Positions 1 to 12,703 of a DNA stretch of 64,000 nucleotides are shown here, one piece after another. The notes under the pieces are model-generated. The model had not been told where the DNA came from and made no database searches. It saw only the letters and a list, made by a program, of their open reading frames with translations. The translations under genes and the position numbers were made by a program. Positions within the stretch are counted from its first letter, which is position 1. Each line of letters starts with the position of its first letter. The DNA lies in the NCBI GenBank assembly GCA_035578175.1, contig JAQMRL010000001.1:187488783-187552782 (forward strand), read 5' to 3'. This DNA comes from Catonia carolina (Eukaryota; Arthropoda; Insecta; Hemiptera; Achilidae).

Positions 1-1689
1 CTACATTCGGTTTCATAAATACTGTTAAATAATGAAAATGATTCAAGCTAATCATTTAAATTGTCACCTCTATGATATAGTGGTTAGCATGCTAGCCTAC
101 GGGTTTAATTAAATTCTGGCTAGGGTCTGGAAATTTGAACAGGTTAAAACCCAGTTGCAGTTTGAAAAAAATGTAGTTTGGGAGTCGCTTATGACCTGAC
201 TGTTGATACGGCTTAAAAGTAAATTATTTAAAAAAATGAAAAATATTCAGATTGAACATTGATTCCTTCTTGCAACTGCATCATTGGCAAATAAAGGTTG
301 TAGGTTAATCATGTTCAGTACAAACCCTTCAACTCAAGTGAATTTATGCCACAAATAAATAATAAAATTAACAGTTTAAAAGATGTTACACTGTATTATC
401 ATCCCAGAGAGGACAACAGTAAATTAAGTTAACATTCTCATAAAAAAAGCATTTGGTATGATTTGTAGGCAGAGTTATAGTATTACAGTAGAACTTTGAT
501 AGTTCCACACTTTGTGAACTTAGAGGTTGTCGAACTATTCAGAGCATATGGCAATTTTAGTATGAAAATTGCACAATTTTAATGAATACAAACTAACGTG
601 CCCTTCAGTACAATACCGTACTCAAGGACAGCGGAAAGGTAAGGGGATGAGGAGAAAGTGGAAGGAGCTGACCTGCCTGCCGGATTGCTACTTTCATAAC
701 ATCATGTCACCTTGCCACAAGTCATGTCAAAAAAGCGAAGGTTTACCGTACTTCAAAACCTGGCATAAAGGAAACTTCAGACCATTGTGCACTGTGCTGA
801 ATAGGCTGATTCAGTAAGTCAGTAGTCAGTGTTACCAGCTAGAGGAAAGAAACTTAATGTGACAAACTTAAATAAATTTAAAAATGAATTAAGTCAAACT
901 CGAGATTCATTAACATGTAGGTGTGATGGCTTATTTCCACTATAACTTGAATTTCTACTAAATTATATGCTGTTATAGATTTCAGACTATTCTAAAATGT
1001 CTGTTTTAAGTGGCAGATATAGACAACACTGGCTCCGTATGCTGAAAAGGAGGATCACGGAGCTTGCAAGCGATACTCCATACTGGCGCAGCATAAGTGT
1101 ACAAGCAGATTTACAAAGCATTAGTTGTATGTAGGCATCTATTTGTTATAATGTGATATACTGTGTACTATGTACTTTGTAAATAATCTGTTAAAATTGT
1201 CCTTTCTTTAAAATTAGGCAGTTACCTAATAGTAATTATTATGTCTTTTTTATTGATTTGGATAAGTTCTCTTACTCCAGTTCTTACATTCAGTTACCCT
1301 AGATTTTGGTTATTACTTTCTCTTACCGTATGTATTATAATCTTATAAAGACAAACCATGTTTTTTTTATGCCGGCTAATTTCCAAAACTACTGAATGGA
1401 TTTTCATGAAATTTTGATAGCATATTCATATTTATATTCACAGCAACAATTTCTTTTTAAATTTTCAAAACCCTAAGGGCCCTAATGAAGATTTTTATTA
1501 ATATGTATGTGTGTGTGTGTGTGTACATGTAAGTAGGTATTATTGTTGAAATAGATGAAGGAGTTTGATGAAAACAAGAGACGTACGTAGGGGAATTTAT
1601 CAATACGTTGTATATGTGTGTGTACGTTAGAGTATACAGTCAATCTAGCAGCTACACAATTTCTGTTACATATTTTTTTTAAATTGATT
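1..1689. other. Non-coding, no host gene recognised
   Basis: No convincing gene is seen. Around 484-545 a sequence starting CAGTAGAACTTTGATAG resembles a pogo/Tigger-type terminus, but I found no matching right end. At 1504-1524 there is a short GT microsatellite. Around 1371-1440 a stretch resembles common arthropod non-autonomous repeats. The short open frames here show no protein family. Confidence 0.4.
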
Positions 1690-1729
1690 ACACCGTTTTT
1701 CTCGTGCAAAGCCACTACGGGGCACGCTA

Positions 1730-3081
1730 TAACGAATATATAGGGAAGGAAAGTATTGTTTTCATGTTGATTTTTTAAAATTGAGTTTTCACCGGAAATA
1801 CAGTTTTCAGCCTCCCTGAACCCAAGCGATTTGTCTGTGTGTGAGTGAACAAAATATTTCACAAACGGAATATCATATGGACTTTAAACTTAGAACTCAC
1901 ATTACGCACCATTATACTTGGTTCATTATAAGAAAGATATATTGAGTAAACAAACAGCGGTTACCGAATCAGCTGGTAAAGCGGTGACTCAGAAAAAATG
2001 CGAAACTTTTAATGAAAATATCACAATGATAACTGATACGCGCTTTTAACCATGTACAGAATTAAATGATAAATAGAAATGAAAAAAAAACAAAACATAC
2101 TATGACACTAAATTCCTAATTGAAAATAAATTATAATGCACGTAAGAATCATACAAGACAATATGATATCAAGTGAACTGGTAGTATATAACGACGACAT
2201 GTTCTTTGTTAAAAATATGGGGAGAGATTAATGGGTTTGGATAAGTCATCATCAAATTCAACTGTAAAATAACGAGTGACGTGACTAAACTTATAATAGA
2301 TGACTAATCATTAAAATAAAAATGTTTACTTTTTAAGTTATCTTGTTTCGTCATACAGATCAGAGGTAATATGTATAACTTGTAACCACATTTATTTATG
2401 AAAAAGAATGGAAATAAAGTATAGGCCTAACATTTTTATACATTTATTGATCAGTACTTAAAACATCAGTCATGATACATGATATAGGCCTAACAATTTC
2501 ATTTATAAAAATACTTTTAAATCGGAGTGTACACATTTTAAAATAATGCGCATGCTCAGTGACATCATTATTTGTTTACTCGACATATCTTTCTTATGAT
2601 GAACCGAGTATAGGAGACTCAACATGAACATTTTCATCAAAATTGGTCCACTGAAAGAAGTAGTTTATTCATGCAATTTTCTCTAAAATGGCTCCAACAA
2701 TTTTTTTTAAATCGTTGCATTTACTACACTTTTTATGCTTTACAAGATAGCATAAGCGCCAAGTCCGGAGAAATTCTTAGGGGACATACTACACTTAATA
2801 CACTTGGGGTAAAAAATATTTTTTTTTTTAGATTGCAGCTTTCCATATGCATTTTTGGACAAAAGTGTAAATAATAAAAGATATAGAACATTAAAAAACC
2901 TAAAACTTTTATTTTAAGCATTTTCCTCAAACAGAGTCTAGTTTAGTGTCGCTAAGTGATTTTAGGAATTTTAAGTTCAACAGGTTGATTTTCATTTTGC
3001 ATCATTCACTCATGATTAAAATAAGATTATATTTCTCATTATTTATGTCTGAAAAACAAAGTTGTGTGACTGTTTCACACC
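1730..3081 (+). repeat. Copy A of a ~0.9-kb interspersed repeat, split by a MITE
   Basis: This is a degraded copy of the most frequent repeat in the window (other copies at 4801, 7612, 7826, 12265, 18940, 32771 and 35057). Shared landmarks are a GGAAGGAAAGTATTG block near the left end, a GTGTGTGT tract, and a terminal hairpin of the form GTGTGA-gtgtt-TCACAC at about 3063-3081. The copy is interrupted at 1915-2610 by another element. It has no coding capacity. Confidence 0.75.
1915..2610. mobile_element. Mariner-type MITE with ~38-bp TIRs, inserted in repeat copy A
   Basis: The ends are imperfect inverted repeats. The left begins TACTTGGTTCATTATAAG and the right, read on the minus strand, begins TACTCGGTTCATCATAAG. 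The match continues through a shared AAGATAT core to GAGTAAACA. TA dinucleotides flank both ends (1913-1914 and 2611-2612), as expected for Tc1/mariner target duplication. The element is 696 bp and has no transposase frame. It splits an older repeat copy, which gives the order of insertion. Confidence 0.75.
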
Positions 3082-3131
3082 AATTTTCATGGATTGAGTC
3101 TAGTCCCAATTGATCCAGCATATTGAGGTTG

Positions 3132-4226
3132 TTACATCGATTTCGAGAAAGCCTTTGACAAGGTGAAACATAACAGGTTACATCAGCTGCTCATCAGCAA
3201 AAACATCGACTCCGACGACGTTAGAATAATTAATAACCTATATTGGGGCCAAAAAGCCAAAACAATGGTAGAAAACCAACCAACAGAAGAAATAGAGATT
3301 CGTCGTGGTGTGAGACAGGGTTGCATCCTATCACCACTTCTATTTAACCTCTATAGTGAAGCTATTTTTAGGGAAACCCTAGAAGATGAGTTGGTGGGAA
3401 TAGTAATAAATGGAGAAGTAATTAATAATATGAGGTATGCTGATGATACAGTCTTGTTAACAAGCAACCTTGGAGACACACAACACCTATTAGAAAAATT
3501 AAATGATCGATGTAATGAATATGGGCTAAAAATTAACTTTAAGAAGACCAAGTTAATGGTAATTACAAAATTCCCTCAAGATCTGAATCGTGTGAACCTG
3601 ACGGTGGCAGGCACCCCAATAGAGAATGTATCGGCATATAGATATTTGGGAACATGAATAGAACAATCGGGTGACCAAACAAGAGAAATAAGAACGAGGA
3701 TAGAGATAGCCAGATCAACATTTGTAAGGATGAAGAAGTTATTTGTAAGTCGGGATATCAACATGGCACTTAGGATGAGGATGCTGCGTTGTTACGTTTT
3801 TTCCACGCTCTTGTATGGGGTTGAAGCATGGACCCTCAGGAAAGACCATATCGACAAACTACAAGCATTCGAGATGCGGTGTTACCGTAGAATGTGGCGT
3901 ATTCCCTGGACGGATAAAGTTAGTAATGCTGAAGTGCTGATCCGGATGCAGAAGAAATACGACATCATTAACACCATAAAAAGAAGAAAGCTTCAATATC
4001 TGGGTCATATAATGAGAGGACAGAAATACAAGCTTCTTCAACTGATAGTCCAGGGAAAGATTAGTGGAAGGCGGAGCATCGGAAGACGCCGTGTGTCCTG
4101 GCTAAAGAACCTGAGGGATTGGTTTAACTGTGGCAGTGTTCAACTGTTCAGAGCTGCAGTCAACAGGGTCCGGATTGCTGTGATGGTAGCAAACCTCCGA
4201 TAGGAGATGCACTATAAGAAGAAGAT
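3132..4226 (+). mobile_element. 5'-truncated non-LTR retrotransposon (LINE), RT C-terminal half, one nonsense codon
   Basis: One frame runs from about 3132 to a stop at 4201-4203, broken only by a TGA at 3655-3657. It starts inside the reverse transcriptase domain (IDFEKAFDKV). It contains the RQGCILSPLLFNLYSEA block, the catalytic YADDT box at about 3437-3451, and a GLKINFKKTK block. The C-terminal tail has the YLGHIMR and Arg-rich GRRSIGRRRVSWLKNLRDW signatures typical of many arthropod LINEs (RTE/CR1-like; clade not certain). The endonuclease and ORF1 are missing, the usual result of 5' truncation. A single stop in about 1 kb suggests a fairly recent insertion. Confidence 0.85.
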
Positions 4227-4515
4227 TGAGGTTATACTGCAGTAATGTTTAATAAACAATAAAACAAAGTGTTTTTAACAAATCCAAGTATGTCTATATT
4301 TATAAATAACTGTACAACACAGAAACTAATATAAAGATTATTTTAAATAATATATATATTTAAATAGTGAATTATATCTTAAATTATTATGGTTTTATGA
4401 ATTAAAAGAAATATTAAATAAAATTACATTACAAAGCATGAAAAAATGTTCTAATATTAATTAAAAGTCACTGTTTACATCATTTTATTATTTTTTTAGT
4501 TAATGTACTGTAACA

Positions 4516-4756
4516 TTAAAGGTCTGCTCTTGGACCAAGATTCAATGGTATAGCTTTCAGTTCTGTACGCATACAAAGAAATTCACCACAGATACACATA
4601 ATTGCAAGACACGCAAGATTTAATAACCACCATGACACTGTAGTTGGGAATTGGCTATTGTAAATCCAACAGACTATAAGATGTATTAAATGTACTGTAC
4701 AAGAAAAATCCAAACACTTCTTTGTACGCTGAACAAGAAACCAAATACCGCATGCT
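4516..4756 (-). CDS. SYS1: SYS1 coding exon 3
   Basis: This is the terminal exon, from the acceptor (TTACAG on the minus strand) at 4757-4758 to the TAA at 4516-4518. It encodes the last two and a half membrane segments and the conserved CMRTELK tail. It begins with one base completing the Gly codon split with exon 2. Confidence 0.93.
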
Positions 4757-7700
4757 CTGTAACAAAAGGTATTATACATAAAAAATAAATTTTTATCTTA
4801 ATTTTTACTTTCTCTTGTCTCTACAAATATTATAGGAAGGAAAGTATAGTTATCATGTCGATTTTATGAAATCAAGTTTTCACCGGATATACATGTTTTC
4901 AGACCGCTGAACCCGAAAAACATGTTTTTAGCGATTGGTCTGTGTGTGAACAAAATATCTCAAGAACAGAACATCGTATGATGTTGAAACTTGAAACTTA
5001 AGTTAGGTACTTCAAGAGGACTCGACGACAACACTTTCATCAAGATAGGTCAACCGGAAGTAATAGTGTATTCGTGTATTTTGTCACTTTTTTGCAATTT
5101 TCTCAAAAAGGCTAATACAATTTCTTTAAAATCGCCTGATTTACTACATTTTTTATGCTCTATATGATAGGGTAGGCTCCATGTCTGCTGAAATTCTTGG
5201 GGAGGCTGTTCTTTAGTAGAGAAAATGGTTTTTTTTAAGATTGCAGCCTTAATATGCATTTTACAGCAAAAATGTATACAATCAAGTTGTAGACTATTTA
5301 AAAATCTACAATAATTGTAGATTTAAAAAAATAGATTTAAATAGATTTAAATTATTTTAATTCAAACATATTTTGTAAAACGCTTAATTAAGCGGTAATT
5401 AGTGATTTTCTGGTTTTTTTTATGAAAATCAGTAAAAAACTGGATTTTTTAAAGATTATGACCATAGAATGCATTTTACAACAATAGTGTAAAATCAAAT
5501 TCATAGTAAATTCAATTATAATATAATGCTGATAATTCTTAATAACTGAAAAATATGCAAAGAAGAGAACACTGAACTGAATCAAAGTATTTCTTCGGTA
5601 TTTAAATAACGGTGGAGAATAATGGACTTAAACAATTGTTTTAATAATATTATGTCAATAATTGATATAGTCCTCAGCAACTACTAAAATAACAGAAATG
5701 TCTGACAAAACCAACAATGCTACCAATTTAGCCTTAAATTAAAAAGATCAATCAGGTTTCATTAAAAAAAATTATGTAAATGAAAATTACTTACCCAGTA
5801 AGAGAATTTAAAACAAACGACGTAATTACAAGTTTACCAGGAATGTCACGTACATGAATCTCCTGAAAACAAATAAAATTATGAAGATTACCATAAAAAT
5901 TCCTAATTGATGACAAACATTCAAAATGTCCAAATGTCTATTAACATTACAAAGAAAAATTTTGATGTGTGGTCATCTAGGCAGTATATATTATATACAA
6001 TGTATTACACGAGGTTTGATCAAAAAATGTACAGGAATGCTGAAATTTCGTTGGCTTTGAAAAATCTGAGTTGCCATTTTTTTTATCTTATTGGTACACC
6101 TATTTCTAACATGTGTTTGCATATGCAGCCATTTTGAATGTACAGTTGATTGTTAGTAGTTGAAAAGAGTACACGTGCTTGCATTCGCTCGGTGATTTGT
6201 TACTTCTGATAAAATTGAACAAAAGGTTTGCATTAAATTTTGTGTGAAAATTAATATAAAGTGTATTACCACATACGAAATGTTGACAGTGGCTGAAGGG
6301 CTGAAGAGAACCATGAAAGGACAACGTTTTGCCACCACTGATGACATAAAAACAGAATCGCTAAAGGAGCTGAAAGGTATATAAAAAAGTGAGTTCCAGA
6401 AGTGCTTCCAAGATTGGAAAAACCACTGGATAAGTGCATTACATCTGAGCAGAATTGCTTTGAAGGGGACAAAATTGATATAGATGAATAAATAAAGATT
6501 TATTTTAGAAAAACTAAAATTCCCAGTATTTTTTGATCAAACCTCATATATTACTGAATATACAAAGAAAATTACAAAAGACGTAGGATGTTACAGTATG
6601 TAGATATGAAGCAACTTGCGCAAGATAGAACAGCTAGGAGAACTGCATTCAGCCAGTTGAGAGACTGATGACAAAAAAAATTAATTACTTGCCACAATTT
6701 CACATTAGTATAGCATCACTTGAACTATGCTTTCAGAAAATATTTCTCGTATTGATTTATTAATACTCAATATACGGACCAACCAGATCGATTTAATAAC
6801 ATTTAAATTCATTAAATCGACTTTTGTTTCTTATTTCAGTGTTTTTCATTTGCAACTAGATTTTTAGTTGCTAGTGTAAAAAGTGATAGTTTTATTTACA
6901 TTATCTGATGGGTTTTCTTCTTTCACTGATTGCCTATTGTTTATTTTTTTACATTTTGTCGTTACAACGTGTGGCGTTGACAATCTACTTTTAGAAGCTC
7001 TAGAAATTTACAGTCAATTAAAATTGAAAGCAATATCTTTTAAGCCTATCTTTGATACTTAAAATTGCTTTGCTAAACACCTGGGCAAATTCCCATTTAT
7101 AAAATATCACGCACACTGGGCATTAAACAGCTTACACACTAAATGAAACAGATTTACTTTGCTCGGTTTCTCTAAAATGTTGGCAAATTAATCCCAAGCT
7201 AAGTTGCACATGTTAGTGTCCCTATATTCTAATCTTTAACAGTCGTACAACAAGGAATGCTGTCTCACTTGGTTTATCAATTATGACATCGCAACTGGAG
7301 CGTTCGCAGCAAGAGACTTTTGTTGCAGCAGACAGAAACCAGAACAGCTGTTGACAGACACAGTGAGCTTGTGCGAGCCAAGCTACATTTGCAATGCTAT
7401 GAATGCAGGTGTAGCCAGGGATACACATATTACATAGCTCAAGCGACGCAGTGCAACGGCAGTCAGAAATGCACTATTAAATTACATTACAACATATGTT
7501 TTAACATCGGCCAAGTGACGCTACGCCAATGTGAAATGGGCAAATAGGTATCAGGAACTTACTTCCTCTTCTACATTACTGAAGCTGTACATCCTCGCAT
7601 GTTCATACATATACTTTGCATTATTTACATTGGCAAGAGAAAGTCATGTGAGTGTTTCACACTCAATTTTTAAGAAATAGATTTACCTACGTTTTCTTAA

Positions 7701-10700
7701 ACAGATAATTATATTCGGTTACTCTCACAGGTCATACTTCTTCTTTTCCACTGGTGTTGTTTCACACTAATATTAACAAAACTCCTGTTTCCAGAAGGCC
7801 TACTACTTAATTTTACTGGCATCAATTTTTACTTTCTCTTGCCTATATGAATATACACGAAGGAAAGTATTGTTTTTGTCAATTTTTCGAAATCGAGTTT
7901 TCACTGCATCTACACGTTTTCAGACCCCCTGAATCCAAAAAACATATTTTAAGCGATTGGTTTGTGTGTGTGTGTGTGTGTGTGAGTGAACAGAATATCT
8001 CAAGAACGGAACATCGTAGGAACTTGAAACTTAAGTTAGTCACCACAACCGGACCCAACACGAACATTTTCATCAAAATCAGTCAATTGGAAGTAGTAGT
8101 TAATTCGTGTCATTTTTCACTTTTTTGCGATTTACTCAAAAACGGATCCTACAATTTTTTTTTGAACTATATACACTTTTGTCGTAAAATGCATACTAAG
8201 GCCAAAATCTTAAAATAAAAAATTTTTTTACTCGTTTTCGTGAGAAAAAAAAGAAAATCGCTAATTACCGCTGTACTAAAATAATTAACTACTTCTTCTT
8301 TACATGTGAACAATCTCATACAGCTGTTTATAATTTACTTTTGTTTTTGTATGTTTATGATTTGTTTATACATTGACAACCATTATTGTATTAGTACATT
8401 TATCAGTACAATTCTTTTGTGTATTAAAGCCTAATTTCAGGTTACTCATTCTTTATGTCTATAACAATTTAATACACAAAAATTATATATAATTTATCAA
8501 GTCATGGATCGTATACTCAGACCGGAAAGATTCGGTGTCCATCCCAATGATGTGAATGCAAGACAAGAATGGAAACATTGGTACAAGACTTTTGAAAACT
8601 TTGTAGTTTCTGCAGAAGTAAGTGAACAAGACAGACTTAGAGTATTAATTAATTTCATCACACCTTCTGTTTACGAATTTGTTAATGATTGTGAAACTTA
8701 TACGGATGCAATTGATATTCTAAAGAAACTATATTCAAAACCTGTTAATGAAATCTTTGCACGTCATAAACTCAAGATCAGACGACAAGAACCCGGAGAA
8801 AATATTGACATGTATGTAGAGTCACTAAAGCGTTTATCGAAAGACTGTAATTTTAAAGCTGTTAGTTCAGAAATTAATAGAGACGAATACATAAGAGATG
8901 CATTCATTGACGGCTTACTAGCATCACAGATTCGTCAAAGGTTATTAGAGAATTCCACTTTAACTTTGGACGAGGCTGTTTCTCAAGCTAGGGCGCTGGA
9001 ACTCGCACAGCATCAGTCTCAACAATACGCAGAAGTGTTTTCCCAACCTACAGTAAACGCAGTGACTTCAGACTCCTGTGATGACAAAACTCTGAAATCC
9101 AGTATACAAAAATCCGAATCAAGACCTCCTACATCTGAGAAGAATGTTGTATCGTCAATTAATGAAAAATGTTATTTCTGTGGATTGCGTAAACACAACA
9201 GATCGGTTTGTCCCGCTAAAGAAGTAATTTGCAGAGGATGTGGCATCAAAGGCCATTACCAAAAGGTATGTAGGAGAAGTAAACAGTCATTAAAATCTAA
9301 TGTTTCAATTCATCAATCGAACTGTATTGCTTCAGTACCTTCCTGTCTAAGTAAAGCTGTTGTTCCAGTCTCCTTAAATGGAATCGAGGCATTTGCCTTG
9401 ATAGATACAGGAAGCTCTGGGAGTTTTATCAATCAAAGTTCAGCTCACAGATTCAACATTCCTGTGATTCCATGTAAAAGGGGGGAAGACGTTTCTATGG
9501 CTTCCACTACTTTACGCTCTTCAATAAAAGGCCATTGTATAGTCGATGTGAAATTGCAGGATTGCATCTACACGAGTGTAACATTGGGCGTTCTCTCAAA
9601 TTTATGTTCTGACATAATTGTGGGCCATGACATTCTAAAAAGACATTCCAGTCTGCAAGTGCAGTTTGGTGGAAAAGAGGCTCCTCTTAACATTTGTAGT
9701 GTAGCCGTAGCAAACGTAGAACCTGTTGAATTGTTTGCGAATCTTTCATCAGATTGTAATCCTATTTCGACGAAATCACGAAGGCGATCTGTTTTTGATG
9801 CTAAATTCATTGAAGGTGAGATACAATCATTATTAAAAGATGGCATAATTGAAGAAAGTAAGTCTCCTTGGCGTGCGCAAGTCCTTGTTGTCTCATCCGA
9901 GAACCATAAACGACGAATGGTCATCGATTATTCACAGACTATAAATCGCTTTACAGAGTTAGACGCTTTTCCTCTCCCTAGGATTGATGACATTGTGAAC
10001 AAAGTAGCTTCTTATAAAATCTATAGTTCTATCGATTTAAGGAGTGCGTACCACCAAATTCCGATTAAAGAATCAGACAAACCGTATACCGCCTTTGAGG
10101 CATGTGGAAAACTATACCAATTCACACGTGTACCTTTTGGAGTTAGGAACGGTGTTCCCGCATTTCAGCGTACTTTAACCAATATAATCACTTCTGAAAA
10201 CTTAGAAGGTGTCCAAGTTTACTTGGATGACATAACAGTCTGTGGCCGTGACCAGTCTGAGCATGACAAGAACTTAAATAATTTCATGAAAACTGTTGCT
10301 AAGTACAACCTTACCTTGAATGAGAATAAATGTCGTTTTTCTACAACTACTATTCATCTCTTAGGATTTGTAATCAGCTATAAATCTGTAAGACCGGATC
10401 CGGAACGACTGCAGCCACTTCGCGATCTCCCAATTCCTTGCAATATAAATTCCCTCCGTAGAGCTCTTGGGATGTTCTCTCATTATTCACAATTCATTCC
10501 TAAGTTTTCAGAAAAGGTAAGTTGTCTAAACAGAAGCCCATTTCCATTGTCTGACAAAGCTAAACATGTTTTTAACGAGCTTAAACTTAACATTTTAAAT
10601 GCTGCTGTTTCTTCTATTGACGATGAAGGAATGCTGTCAGTTGAGACTGATGCTTCCGATCATGCTATAGGCGCCGCGTTGTCTATAGAAGGCCGACCTG

Positions 10701-12662
10701 TTGCTTTCTTCTCAAGAACTCTCACTAATTCAGAACAAAGGCATTCCTCTGTTGAGAAAGAGGCCTATGCAATTTTGGAGGCACTGAGAAAATGGAGGCA
10801 TTACCTTCTTGGCAGACACTTCCGCTTGATAACTGATCAACGATCGGTAGCTTTTATGTTTAGTGACCGTCACTCTGGAAAAATTAAGAATGATAAAATC
10901 CTGAGATGGAGAGTAGAGTTGTCTTGTTATAAATATGAAATAATTTACAGGGCCGGAAAGGAAAACAAAGCAGCAGACACGCTATCTAGAATATGTTCAT
11001 CAGTACAAGGAAACTTATCAAAACTAATATCATTACATGAAGCACTATGTCACCCAGGAGTATCAAAGATGTATCACTGGACGCGAAGTAAAAATCTCCC
11101 TTATTCGCTTGAAGAGATAAGGAAAATTTCTTCTTCTTGCCGAATCTGTTCAGAAGTCAAGCCTCGATTTTATAAACATGAAGGCCAACTTATCAAAGCT
11201 ACACAACCATTCGAGAGACTCAACATAGATTTTAAAGGTCCACTTCCGTCATCTACTAGAAATCGTTATCTATTAATTATTGTAGATGAATACTCCCGGT
11301 TTCCGTTTGCCTTCCCTACTCAAGACATGACTGCTAGCACTGTTATATTCAAACTTAAAGAACTCTTTTCGATTTTTGGCACACCTGCTTACGTGCATTC
11401 AGACAGAGGAACAAGTTTTATGTCTCACGAACTGAAGTCATTTTTATGTAAACTAGGAGTTTCCACAAGTCGTACGACAGCATATAATCCACAGGGGAAT
11501 GGTCAAGCTGAAAGATATGTAGGTGTAATTTGGAAGTCTGTTGAGCTAGCTCTAAGAAGTAAGAATCTTCACATCTCTGACTGGGAAAAGGTTTACCAAG
11601 AAGCTTTACACTCCATTCGCTCACTCCTATGCACATCGACGAATGCAACACCTCACGAGAGACTGTTTCTTTTCTCTCGTAGATCTAGTAATGGTAATGC
11701 CACACCTTCATGGCTGATGAATCCCGGACCTGTCCTTATGAAACGTCCAGTAAGGCTTTCAAAATACGAACCCATTGTTGAGGAGGTACTTCTTCTTGAG
11801 GGAAATCCCGAATACTCCCACATAAGGTTCCCAGATGGGAGAGAAACAACAATAAATTCTAGACACCTGGCCCCTGTAGGACAAACGTGTGAAACTACAC
11901 CAAATGAAACAGAGTTAACGCCTCATGAAGCTGATCATAGTTCATCACAAACAGACCCTCATCCAGAAAGTGAAGGTCCTATTACAAATTCAGGTACTCT
12001 CAGAAGAAGTTCAAGAGAGCGGCGCCCACCATCGTTTTTGAATGACTATGTTACCTAGGAGGGGAAGAATGTACTAAAATAATTAACTACTTCTTCTTTA
12101 CATGTGAACAATCTCATACAGCTGTTTATAATTTACTTTTGTTTTTGTATGTTTATGATTTGTTTATACATTGACAACCATTATTGTATTAGTACATTTA
12201 TCAGTACAATTCTTTTGTGTATTAAAGCCTAATTTCAGGTTACTCATTCTTTATGTCTATAACAACCGCTAAACTAAGCGTTAAACAAAAATATTTTTGA
12301 AAAAAGTTGTAGGATTTTAAATTCTCTACAACTTTTATTATATACATTTTTGCAGTAAAATGCATAATAAAGCCGCTATCTTAAAAAAAACAATTTTTGA
12401 ACGTGAAAACAGCCTCACCAAGAATTTCAACAAACATGGCGCCTACCCTATCTTTTAGAGCATAAAAAATTAAGTAAATGAGGTGATTTTAAAAAATATC
12501 GTGGGACCAGTTTTGGAGAAAATTGCAAAAAAGTGAAAAATTACACAATTATACTACTACTTCTGGTTGACCAATTTTTATGAAAATGTTCGTGTCGGGT
12601 CTGGTAGTGGTATGTAACTTAAGTTTCAAGTTCGTACGATGTTCCGTTCTTGAGATATTTTG

Positions 12663-12703
<41 letters not shown>

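Larger units (their letters stand above)
8272..12264 (+). mobile_element. Complete Ty3-type LTR retrotransposon with identical LTRs and 5-bp target duplication
   Basis: The two LTRs are 195 bp each (8272-8466 and 12070-12264), begin TGT and end ACA, and are identical by eye over their full length. The target duplication ACCGC is seen at 8267-8271 and 12265-12269. One ORF (8504-12058) encodes gag-pol; no envelope frame is seen. A polypurine tract GGAGGGGAAGAA lies directly before the 3' LTR. No tRNA-type primer site follows the 5' LTR. Instead the bases at 8468-8481 are complementary to an LTR segment. The element sits in SYS1 intron 1, opposite to the gene, and appears recently inserted. Confidence 0.95.

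Noticed and set aside
1482..1862. 126-aa minus-strand frame as a gene
   Set aside because: It runs through a GT microsatellite and repeat copy A; the His/Thr-rich text comes from the repeat.
7847..8218. 123-aa plus-strand frame as a gene
   Set aside because: It lies entirely in repeat copy C; similar frames occur in the other copies (for example 12619-12838 and 32892-33134).
9568..9924. Antisense frame of 118 aa within the retrotransposon
   Set aside because: It is a shadow of the gag-pol frame without family resemblance.
8504..12058. An endogenous retrovirus with envelope
   Set aside because: Only gag-pol is present. The ORF ends a few bases before the polypurine tract, leaving no space for an env gene.
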